Positions 1 to 5,615 of a stretch of 6,733 nucleotides of DNA are shown piece by piece (position 1 is the first letter of the stretch; each line of letters opens with the position of its first letter). Source of the stretch: Gammaproteobacteria bacterium. Its GTDB lineage: Bacteria > Pseudomonadota > Gammaproteobacteria > Chromatiales > Chromatiaceae. Position numbers and translations under genes: made by a program. The stretch covers positions 1-6,733 of the forward strand of contig SBFV01000063.1 in assembly GCA_006227775.1 (NCBI GenBank), given 5' to 3'. The notes beneath the pieces are model-generated. The model searched no databases. It saw nothing but the letters and a program-made list of their open reading frames with translations, and had not been told where the DNA came from.

Positions 1-1
1 C

Positions 2-364
2 ATCAGCGCCGCGCCGGACAACCTGCTGATCTACGCCACCTCCAACCGCCGCCACCTGCTGCCCGAGTTCCAGCGCGAGAACCGGGAGGCGGCCCTGATT
101 GACGGCGAGATCCACCCCGGGGAGAGCACGGAGGAGAAGATCTCCCTCTCCGACCGCTTTGGCCTCTGGGTCTCCTTCCACCCCTTCACCCAGGACCAGT
201 ACCTGACCATCGTCCACCACTGGCTGGAACGGCTGGGGGCCAGTAGCCGCGCCCTGGACCAGGTCGATCCCGCCGCCCTGCGCTGGGCCCTGCAGCGCGG
301 CTCCCGCAGTGGTCGTACCGCCTGGCAGTTCGCCCGGGACTGGGCTGGACGGGAAGCGGGTTGA
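2..364 (+). CDS. DUF815-family AAA+ ATPase, C-terminal part (5' end outside window)
   Basis: Only the last 120 residues are present, read in frame from base 2 to the TGA at 362-364. The visible part opens with a sensor-1-like stretch (IYATSNRRHLLPE, about residues 10-22), followed by a charged segment, LSDRFGLWVSFHPF (about residues 49-62) and a C-terminal RGSRSGRTAWQFARD block. This combination is characteristic of DUF815 (PF05673), a P-loop AAA+ family of predicted cytoplasmic ATPases without a settled function. The Walker A and B motifs would lie upstream and cannot be checked. The stop overlaps the start of the next gene (TTGA, 361-364), so the two are probably translated from one message. 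The family call rests on recalled motif resemblance and the biochemical role is unknown. Confidence 0.85.
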   Translation: MSAAPDNLLIYATSNRRHLLPEFQRENREAALIDGEIHPGESTEEKISLSDRFGLWVSFHPFTQDQYLTIVHHWLERLGASSRALDQVDPAALRWALQRGSRSGRTAWQFARDWAGREAG

Positions 365-1008
365 CGCGCATCCATACCGGACGGCTGATACTGACGCCCG
401 CGGACCCCTGGCTGACGGTGGACCCCAGGGCCTTGCGCGCCGCCCTGGCGGCCCTGGGCTTCATCGGCCAGCCCCTGCCGGATGATGAGGGTCGCCCTGG
501 CCCCCCCGCGGCCATTCCGCGGGAATGCCCCCCCACCCGGCCGGATGCAGGGGCCGATAACCGCACCCTGGAACCCAGCCAGGCCTTCCTGACCGGGGAA
601 GGCTTTCTCGCCCTGTTGGCCTTCGCCGGCTGCGCGGTCAACCTCCGCCTGACGCCACAACCGGGGGCTGGCCCCTTTACCTATGTGCGCCTGGTGGGTC
701 CCCTGGCCTCTCCCCTACTCCTCCATAGCCGCAATACCCGGCCGCCACGCTGCCCCCTCTGCCGCGCCCCCCGCCGGGACTGGTCGGAATTTCTGACCGC
801 GGAGGCGGACACGCCATTCCCCTGCCCCGCCTGCGGCGCCCGGCAGCCAGCCTGGATGTGGGACTGGAAAGACAGGGCCGGCTTTGGCCGATACTTCTTG
901 TGGGTGGAAGAGGTCTTCCCCGGCGAGGCGGAGCCGACGCCAACCTTTCAGGCCGCGCTGGCGCAGCTCACCGCCTGTCCCTGGCGGCACTTCTACCTTC
1001 AGGATTGA
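361..1008 (+). CDS. Conserved hypothetical protein with a CxxC-x20-CxxC zinc-ribbon-like motif
   Basis: This 215-residue protein has no signal peptide or membrane segment and is probably cytoplasmic. It starts at TTG 361, the furthest upstream start in this frame, which overlaps the stop of the ATPase gene by four bases (TTGA). The upstream Shine-Dalgarno is weak (GGGAAG-like, 350-355), so translation probably depends on coupling; a GTG at 418 is the alternative start. Residues 1-40 (GRLILTPADPWL and a short Ala/Leu helix) are followed by a Pro/Gly-rich loop (about 40-65). A hydrophobic block (80-122) precedes C131-P-L-C134 and C155-P-A-C158, an arrangement that would bind one zinc ion. The C-terminal part is aromatic-rich (WMWDWKDRAGFGRYFLWVEEVFPGE, split around residue 175). 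I do not recognise a named family. The overlap suggests a role linked to the DUF815 ATPase, but that is inference. Confidence 0.8.
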   Translation: MTRIHTGRLILTPADPWLTVDPRALRAALAALGFIGQPLPDDEGRPGPPAAIPRECPPTRPDAGADNRTLEPSQAFLTGEGFLALLAFAGCAVNLRLTPQPGAGPFTYVRLVGPLASPLLLHSRNTRPPRCPLCRAPRRDWSEFLTAEADTPFPCPACGARQPAWMWDWKDRAGFGRYFLWVEEVFPGEAEPTPTFQAALAQLTACPWRHFYLQD

Positions 1009-1050
1009 AGCGCGAGAGCAACGGCCGTCATCCCCGCTCCATGCGCGTTT

Positions 1051-1072
1051 CCGGCTACCGGGGGTAGCTCGG
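1051..1072. terminator. Hairpin between convergent genes, possible weak bidirectional terminator
   Basis: GCTACC (1054-1059) pairs perfectly with GGTAGC (1063-1068) around a GGG loop. CCG (1051-1053) can extend the stem with CGG (1070-1072) if T1069 is bulged, giving nine base pairs. It sits in the 97-base gap between two convergent genes, where a terminator is expected. Neither strand has a U-tract after the stem, so an intrinsic terminator is not well supported. Confidence 0.35.
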
Positions 1073-1105
1073 CTAACGGGAAAACGAGGCCCCCCGGGGA
1101 AAGGG

Positions 1106-1861
1106 CTAGATAACCCGCACACCCTCCGGCAGCGCAATGGTCATGCTCAGGGGCAGGTGATCGGACAGGGGATAATCGAGGACCGCCGTGTCCACAATGC
1201 GCAGGGAGTGTGAGACCAGGATATGGTCCAGGCTGCGCCGAGGCTGCCAACTGGGGAAGGTCTTGAGATTGCAGTCCAGACCGCGCAAAGCGGAATCGCG
1301 CAACAGTTGGCGCAAGGAGCGGCTACGGCAGCCGCAATTAAAATCACCCATCACGACCAGATAGGGATAGCGGTTCACCACCTGGGCGATGTGGCGCAGT
1401 TGGCGCCCGCGGGCCCGCCAGCCCAGGGCCAGATGGAGGATGCAGATCCCGAGCACGCTCCCATCGGACAGGTCCAACTCGCCGATGACCGCCCCGCGCC
1501 CCGGCAGGCCAGGGAGCTTGAGTTCACGGATGCGAGCGAGCCGCAACCGGCTGAGGACGCCATTGCCGTGCTGGGCGAAGCGCCCGAGGTTGCGGTTGAC
1601 CTGCCGATACCAGAAGGGAAAGCCAGCCTCCTCGGCCAGGTACTCGATCTGATCGATGAAGCTGCTGCGCAGGCTACCCCCATCGATCTCTTGCAGGCCC
1701 ACCAGGTCGTAGTCCCGCAGCATGGCGGCGATACGCCCCAGATTAAGCTGGCGCTCACGATGGGGAAACAGGTGCTGCCAACTTTTGGTCAGGTATTCCC
1801 GATACTGGCGGGTATGGATGCCCGCCTGGATGTTGTAGCTGAGCAGTCTGATCGGCTGCAT
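1106..1861 (-). CDS. Endonuclease/exonuclease/phosphatase (EEP) superfamily protein
   Basis: This 251-residue protein of the Mg2+-dependent EEP fold (DNase I / exonuclease III / inositol phosphatase superfamily) hydrolyses a phosphoester; its substrate cannot be told from sequence. The full set of superfamily motifs is present in order: SYN10 near the N-terminus, LQE58-ID, the H143 region (ILHLAL), GD173-F-N175, LD212-H213 and SD234-H235 at the end. These supply the metal-binding Asn/Glu, the catalytic Asp/Asn pair and the terminal Asp-His. There is no signal peptide or membrane segment, so a cytoplasmic location is likely. I chose the ATG at 1861 because MQPIRLLSYN is the normal start of this fold and because the likely promoter lies inside the longer frame that runs to 2041. 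The Shine-Dalgarno is weak (AGGG on the minus strand, 1874-1877, 12 bases away). The gene stands alone, convergent with its left neighbour and divergent from the PBP operon. Confidence 0.9.
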   Translation of the reverse strand: MQPIRLLSYNIQAGIHTRQYREYLTKSWQHLFPHRERQLNLGRIAAMLRDYDLVGLQEIDGGSLRSSFIDQIEYLAEEAGFPFWYRQVNRNLGRFAQHGNGVLSRLRLARIRELKLPGLPGRGAVIGELDLSDGSVLGICILHLALGWRARGRQLRHIAQVVNRYPYLVVMGDFNCGCRSRSLRQLLRDSALRGLDCNLKTFPSWQPRRSLDHILVSHSLRIVDTAVLDYPLSDHLPLSMTIALPEGVRVI

Positions 1862-1945
1862 GGGCGACCGCTGCCCTGTGCTGATTAATGAGAGAAAACC
1901 GTCGCGGGCAGGGATCTGGCCCGCCCCCTGGCGAGAGTGCGGGAT

Positions 1946-1975
1946 TGTATAGCAGAACGTCGCGAGGCTGGTCAA
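1946..1975 (-). promoter_or_regulatory. Sigma70-like promoter for the EEP gene
   Basis: On the minus strand, a -35 box TTGACC (plus-strand 1970-1975) is separated by 18 bases from a -10 box TATACA (1946-1951). An overlapping TACAAT (1944-1949) matches the -10 consensus slightly better, but at a 20-base spacing. This is the most AT-rich short element in the divergent region. Transcription would begin near 1937-1939 and give a leader of roughly 77 bases before the ATG at 1861. No other gene on this strand could use it. Confidence 0.6.
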
Positions 1976-2108
1976 TCGCGCCCAACCCGCCCGGGGTTCG
2001 GCGAATTTTAAGGGTTTTCGTCCAGGCACGACTTTAGGCATCCCCCCCAGACGCGACCCGGCCCCGCCTAGGCCAAGGATGGCGTTACGCTGGGCAAATT
2101 CACCAGGG

Positions 2109-2140
2109 TTGCCGCCCCTGGCCCCTCATGGGACTATAAG
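2109..2140 (+). promoter_or_regulatory. mrcB: Weak promoter candidate for the PBP1b operon
   Basis: TTGCCG (2109-2114) and TATAAG (2135-2140) resemble -35 and -10 boxes, but the 20-base spacing is longer than usual. The -10 match is good (5 of 6) and the region is otherwise GC-rich. If used, transcription would start near 2147 and include the hairpin at 2161-2176 in an 80-base leader. The true promoter may be elsewhere in 1976-2160. Confidence 0.3.
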
Positions 2141-2160
2141 CCGGTTTTCGGTCATGTTTC

Positions 2161-2176
2161 CGCGGGAATCCCCGCG
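2161..2176 (+). promoter_or_regulatory. GC-rich hairpin in the PBP1b leader
   Basis: CGCGGG (2161-2166) pairs perfectly with CCCGCG (2171-2176) around the loop AATC. It lies 53 bases before the start codon and does not cover the Shine-Dalgarno. It is not followed by a U-tract. Such short GC hairpins arise easily by chance in DNA of this composition, so a regulatory role is unproven. Confidence 0.25.
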
Positions 2177-2215
2177 TGGAGCCCTGCCCACCCCACCCCG
2201 GCGACGGGTCGCCGT

Positions 2216-2220
2216 GAGGA
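2216..2220 (+). promoter_or_regulatory. mrcB: Shine-Dalgarno site that supports the TTG start of the PBP1b gene
   Basis: GAGGA lies nine bases upstream of TTG 2230, a normal spacing. It supports the rare TTG start, which is also the first start available in this frame. The nearby GTG at 2214 is in another frame. Confidence 0.7.
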
Positions 2221-2229
2221 TACAGCCCC

Positions 2230-4674
2230 TTGAGCCAACCTGGTCGCAACGACGAAGAAGAAGACCTGTCTCCCGAAGAGCCGGACAAGCGCCCCCGGCG
2301 CGGGCCCCTCGCACGCGCCTTCAAAGTCCTGGGCGGATTCATCCTGTTGGCCGGATTGGCCGGCCTGGTGGCGGTCGTCCTCTATGCCATCCCCCTCGAT
2401 CGGACCGTCCGCGAGAAATTCGAGGGCAAGCGCTGGGCCTTGCCGGCCCGGGTCTATGCCCGCCCCCTGGAACTCTACATCGGTGCGCCCCTGACCCCCG
2501 AGGAACTGGCGGCGGAACTGAAGCGGCTGGACTACCGATCGGTGGCCCAGCCCCTGCGCCCCGGTACCTTCGAGCGGGATGCTGGGGATTTCCTGATCCG
2601 CACCCGCGCCTTCCAGTTCTGGGACGGGGCCGAGCCCGAGCGTTTTATCGCCCTTCATATCAGCGAAGGCCAGATCGACACGCTCGCCGACGCCAGGGGC
2701 GACGGGGAGGAGCTGGCCCTGGTGCGGCTCGATCCGGTGCTCATCGACAGCATCTACCCCAGTCACAACGAGGACCGCGTCCTGGTCCGGGCCCAGGACC
2801 TGCCGCCGCTGCTCATCGATACCCTCAAGGCGGTGGAGGACCGCACCTTCGGCACCCATTTTGGCGTCGACCCCCTGGCGATCCTGCGGGCCTCTATCAA
2901 GAATTTCCAGGCCGGGGCGGTGGTGGAGGGCGGCAGCACCCTCACCCAGCAGTTGGTCAAAAACTTCTACCTCACGGACGAACGCAGCCTGCGGCGTAAG
3001 GTCAACGAGGCCCTGATGGCCATTCTCCTGGAAATGCGCTACCCCAAGGACGATATCCTGGAGGCCTACGCCAACGAGATCTATCTGGGCCAGGACGGCA
3101 GCCGGGCTATCCATGGCTTTGGCCTCGCCAGCCGTTTTTATTTCAATCGCGACCTGGGCGAACTGGGCATCCCCGAGACCGCCCTGCTCGTCGCCCTGAT
3201 CAAGGGCCCCTCGTACTACGACCCGCGCCGTCATCCGGAGCGGGCCATCGAGCGCCGCAATCTGGTCATCGACATCATGGCCGACCAGGGCGTCGTCGAC
3301 CCGGCCCAGGCCGCCGACGCCAAGGCCGCGCCCCTTGGCGTCGGCGAGAAGGGTGGCCGGCCCGGGGGCTCCTATCCGGCCTTCACCGACCTGGTGCGCC
3401 GCCAGCTCAAACGCGACTACCGGGAGGAGGATCTGCGCTCCGAGGGCCTGATCATCTTCACTACCCTCTCGCCCACTATCCAGGGTATCGTCGAGCAGTC
3501 GATCCGCGAGCGCCTGCCCGACCTGGAAAAACTGCGCAAATTCAAACCCGGCACTCTGGAAGGCGCGGCGGTGGTGGTCTCGGCGGCCCAAGGCGAGGTA
3601 CTGGCCCTGGCCGGCGGGCGGGAGGCCGGCTACGCCGGATTCAACCGGGCACTGGAGGCGATCAGGCCCATCGGCTCCCTGGTCAAGCCGATGATCTATA
3701 TCGAGGCCCTGAACACGCCCGAAAAATACAACATCGCCTCGCCCTTGCGGGATCAGGGCGTCAGTCTGGCCACGGGCGATGGTAAGCGCTGGGAGCCCAA
3801 GAATTATGACGGCAGGTCCCATGGCTCGGTGCCCCTTTATCTGGCCCTGGCCAAGTCCTACAACCTGGCGACGGTGAACCTGGGCCTGGAACTGGGCCTT
3901 GACCGCGTCGCCCACCGCTTCCAGGAACTGGGCGTCCAGCGGGACTTCGACAAGGTGCCGGCCATGCTGCTGGGTTCCATCTCGCTGGCCCCGGTGGAGG
4001 TTGCGCAGGTGTACCAGTCCATCGCTTCCGGCGGGTTCCGCGCCCCCCTGCGCGCCATTCGCGAGGTCCTCAATACCCAGGGCGAGCCGCTGAACCGCTA
4101 CCCCCTGGCCGTGGAGCCGGCCTCCAGTCCCCAGGCCGCCTTTCTCCTCACCTGGGCCATGCGGGAGGTTGTCCAGCAGGGCACCGCCACCTGGCTCAAG
4201 CAACGGCTGCCGAAGGAATTGACGGTCGCTGGCAAGACGGGCACCACCAACGAACTGCGCGATAGTTGGTTCGCCGGCTTCAGCGGCGACAAGGTGATCG
4301 TGACCTGGGTGGGGCGGGACGACAACCAGCCTACCGGGCTGACGGGGGGCACTGGGGCCCTGCGGGTATGGGGTGATATCATGGCCAGCATCGACACCCA
4401 GCCCCTGCCGGACTATCCGCCGGATGGCATCACGATGGTCAGTGTCGATCGCTACAATGGGCGCCGCGCCCCCAAGGGCTGTGGCCGCGCCCTCACCATG
4501 CCCTTCGACGACGAAGCCCTACCCACCCGCACCTCGGATTGTGGCGCCGCCCCACCGCCGGAACCCGCGGCGGCGGAATCGACTGCGGCGGCACCGCCAC
4601 CTCCCCCCAAGGAGGAAAAGAAGTCCAGCGAAGGTGGTATTGGCAGCTTCCTGCGAGATTTTCTAGGTTACTGA
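2230..4674 (+). CDS. mrcB: Bifunctional class A penicillin-binding protein, PBP1b type
   Basis: This 814-residue inner-membrane enzyme polymerises lipid II into glycan chains and crosslinks their peptides in the periplasm. A charged cytoplasmic tail (1-30, RPRRG) precedes one transmembrane helix (about 31-53). A UB2H-like domain follows (about 75-160), which marks the PBP1b branch. The GT51 glycosyltransferase carries E203-D-R-x-F-x-x-H-x-G-V-D, GGSTLTQQ (234-241) and N259-E260. E203 and E260 are 57 residues apart, as are the catalytic Glu pair E233/E290 of E. coli PBP1b. The transpeptidase has S483-L-V-K486, S543-Y-N545 and K669-T-G671, so both activities appear intact. After the catalytic domains come C751 and C771, a Pro/Ala-rich stretch (773-793), a Lys/Glu patch and a terminal GGIGSFLRDFLGY. 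The start is TTG with a good Shine-Dalgarno. Its stop shares a base with the next gene, an LpoP-like lipoprotein that is its likely activator. Confidence 0.97.
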   Translation: MSQPGRNDEEEDLSPEEPDKRPRRGPLARAFKVLGGFILLAGLAGLVAVVLYAIPLDRTVREKFEGKRWALPARVYARPLELYIGAPLTPEELAAELKRLDYRSVAQPLRPGTFERDAGDFLIRTRAFQFWDGAEPERFIALHISEGQIDTLADARGDGEELALVRLDPVLIDSIYPSHNEDRVLVRAQDLPPLLIDTLKAVEDRTFGTHFGVDPLAILRASIKNFQAGAVVEGGSTLTQQLVKNFYLTDERSLRRKVNEALMAILLEMRYPKDDILEAYANEIYLGQDGSRAIHGFGLASRFYFNRDLGELGIPETALLVALIKGPSYYDPRRHPERAIERRNLVIDIMADQGVVDPAQAADAKAAPLGVGEKGGRPGGSYPAFTDLVRRQLKRDYREEDLRSEGLIIFTTLSPTIQGIVEQSIRERLPDLEKLRKFKPGTLEGAAVVVSAAQGEVLALAGGREAGYAGFNRALEAIRPIGSLVKPMIYIEALNTPEKYNIASPLRDQGVSLATGDGKRWEPKNYDGRSHGSVPLYLALAKSYNLATVNLGLELGLDRVAHRFQELGVQRDFDKVPAMLLGSISLAPVEVAQVYQSIASGGFRAPLRAIREVLNTQGEPLNRYPLAVEPASSPQAAFLLTWAMREVVQQGTATWLKQRLPKELTVAGKTGTTNELRDSWFAGFSGDKVIVTWVGRDDNQPTGLTGGTGALRVWGDIMASIDTQPLPDYPPDGITMVSVDRYNGRRAPKGCGRALTMPFDDEALPTRTSDCGAAPPPEPAAAESTAAAPPPPPKEEKKSSEGGIGSFLRDFLGY

Positions 4675-5582
4675 TGAAAAAGGTTCTTATCGCCCTCCTC
4701 GCCTTCGCCTCCCTGGCCGGTTGCGGTGGAACGCCGCGCAAAGATGGCCCCGCCCCGGTGGAAAGCGCCCTCAACCGCCAGGGTAAAACCGTTGCCACCC
4801 CCGCGCCCCCGGCACCCCCGGTCGATGTCTATGCCTATCGTGCCCCGAGCAGTGGACCACCCCCGAACTCGGCACCGGTGGATCAGGAGGGGGGACCGGC
4901 TACCCTGACCGCGCCACCCAGCGAAGGCCCCGGCGCCCGGGGTACGCGGAGCACCGCGGCGTTGCCCCCCGACATCGATCCGGGTCTGGCTCCCGCCATT
5001 ACCTGGACGCCCCCCGCCGCCTCGACGCAGAGCCCTGCTCAGCGTCCGGCCCCGAGCCAGGTCCAGGCTCCCGCGTCCGGAGCGGAGCGAAGTCCGTCCC
5101 GGACCGGCGCCCCACCCGCCGCTCCAGCGGCGTCCTCCAGTCCCGGGGCGACCGCCAGCCCGACTAACGTTGCCTTGGCCACCCCACCCGCCGCGCCCAA
5201 ACCCCCTCCCCCCCCGCCCCCCGTGGTCAGGTACACGGCACCGCCTCCCCCCGCGCCCGCATTGCCCGCCGCCGCGGCCTCCCTGGCCGCCCAGGCCGAA
5301 AAGCAACGGGAGCGGGGTGATTACGTGGCCGCCGCCGCGACCCTGGAGCGCGCCATCCGCATCCAGCCCCGGGAGGCCTACCTCTGGAACCGCCTGGCTC
5401 GGGTGCGCCTCGACCAGAACAACTATACCCAGGCCAATTCCCTGGCCCAGAAATCCAATGCCCTCTCCAAGGATCAGGACCAGATCAAGCAGGACAACTG
5501 GGGCATGATCGCCGCCACCCGCCGCGCCGCGGGCGACGCCAAGGGCGCCGAGGTCGCGGAGGACAAAGCCGCGGGTCAGTGA
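4674..5582 (+). CDS. lpoP: Outer-membrane TPR lipoprotein, LpoP-like activator of PBP1b
   Basis: This 302-residue lipoprotein has a signal peptide MKKVLIALLAFAS and lipobox LAGC with lipidated C17. Residues +2 and +3 are Gly, not Asp, so Lol export to the outer membrane is expected. Residues about 25-200 are a disordered linker rich in Pro, Ala, Ser and Thr, including seven prolines in a row at 177-183. The C-terminal 100 residues form two clear TPR-like helix pairs (about 202-235 and 236-269) and a degenerate third (270-300). LpoP of Pseudomonas aeruginosa is a TPR outer-membrane lipoprotein encoded beside the PBP1b gene and needed for its activity, so architecture and position together support the assignment. 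The ATG at 4674 overlaps the PBP stop (TGATG) and has only a short AGG (4665-4667) before it, which suggests translational coupling. The open frame extends back to 4539, but the signal peptide fixes the start. The linker would let the TPR domain reach through peptidoglycan; that is inference. Confidence 0.85.
   Translation: MKKVLIALLAFASLAGCGGTPRKDGPAPVESALNRQGKTVATPAPPAPPVDVYAYRAPSSGPPPNSAPVDQEGGPATLTAPPSEGPGARGTRSTAALPPDIDPGLAPAITWTPPAASTQSPAQRPAPSQVQAPASGAERSPSRTGAPPAAPAASSSPGATASPTNVALATPPAAPKPPPPPPPVVRYTAPPPPAPALPAAAASLAAQAEKQRERGDYVAAAATLERAIRIQPREAYLWNRLARVRLDQNNYTQANSLAQKSNALSKDQDQIKQDNWGMIAATRRAAGDAKGAEVAEDKAAGQ
5202..5222 (+). repeat. Interrupted poly-C tract within the lipoprotein linker
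   Basis: Runs of five, eight and six C are separated by single T and G bases. They encode the poly-proline stretch at residues 177-183. A one-base slip in the eight-C run would frameshift the gene before the TPR domain. The codons fit ordinary proline use in GC-rich DNA, so this may be only a composition effect. Confidence 0.5.
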
Positions 5583-5615
5583 GATCGCCGGACCCCCCTG
5601 CCCCCACCGGCCGGC

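Larger units (their letters stand above)
1862..2229. other. Divergent intergenic region between the EEP gene and the PBP1b operon
   Basis: These 368 bases separate two divergent genes. They hold the EEP promoter and leader, a run of seven C (2042-2048), an 8-base palindrome GCCTAGGC (2066-2073), a weak plus-strand promoter candidate, a GC hairpin and the Shine-Dalgarno of the PBP gene. Open frames crossing it on both strands lack any recognisable protein motif. I see no tRNA, small RNA gene or mobile-element end in it. Confidence 0.6.

Noticed and set aside
31..660. Minus-strand frame of 209 codons across the ATPase and zinc-ribbon genes
   Set aside because: It covers parts of two genes on the other strand, is rich in Arg/Gly/Ala, and lacks motifs or a sensible start region.
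1223..1888. 221-codon plus-strand frame opposite the EEP gene
   Set aside because: It is antisense to a gene with a full set of EEP motifs and a promoter. Its own product shows no motif, so I treat it as a shadow frame.
2042..2073. C7 run and GCCTAGGC palindrome as a possible operator or attachment site
   Set aside because: The palindrome is only 8 bases with no repeat elsewhere in the window, and nothing nearby suggests a regulator or integrase.
2079..2999. 306-codon plus-strand frame overlapping the start of the PBP gene
   Set aside because: It reads as Arg/Pro/Gly-rich low-complexity sequence and overlaps the PBP gene in another frame. The PBP frame has the good Shine-Dalgarno and all motifs.
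2152..4203. 683-codon open frame on the minus strand opposite the PBP gene
   Set aside because: The product is a Gly/Gln/Asp-rich mix with no domain or motif, and it lies fully antisense to a gene whose catalytic residues are all intact. Long antisense frames are common in DNA with G/C-ending codons.
5170..5508. Arg/Pro-rich plus-strand frame inside the lipoprotein gene
   Set aside because: It is a frame-shifted reading of the proline-rich linker and TPR codons; the lipoprotein frame has the signal peptide and TPR pattern.
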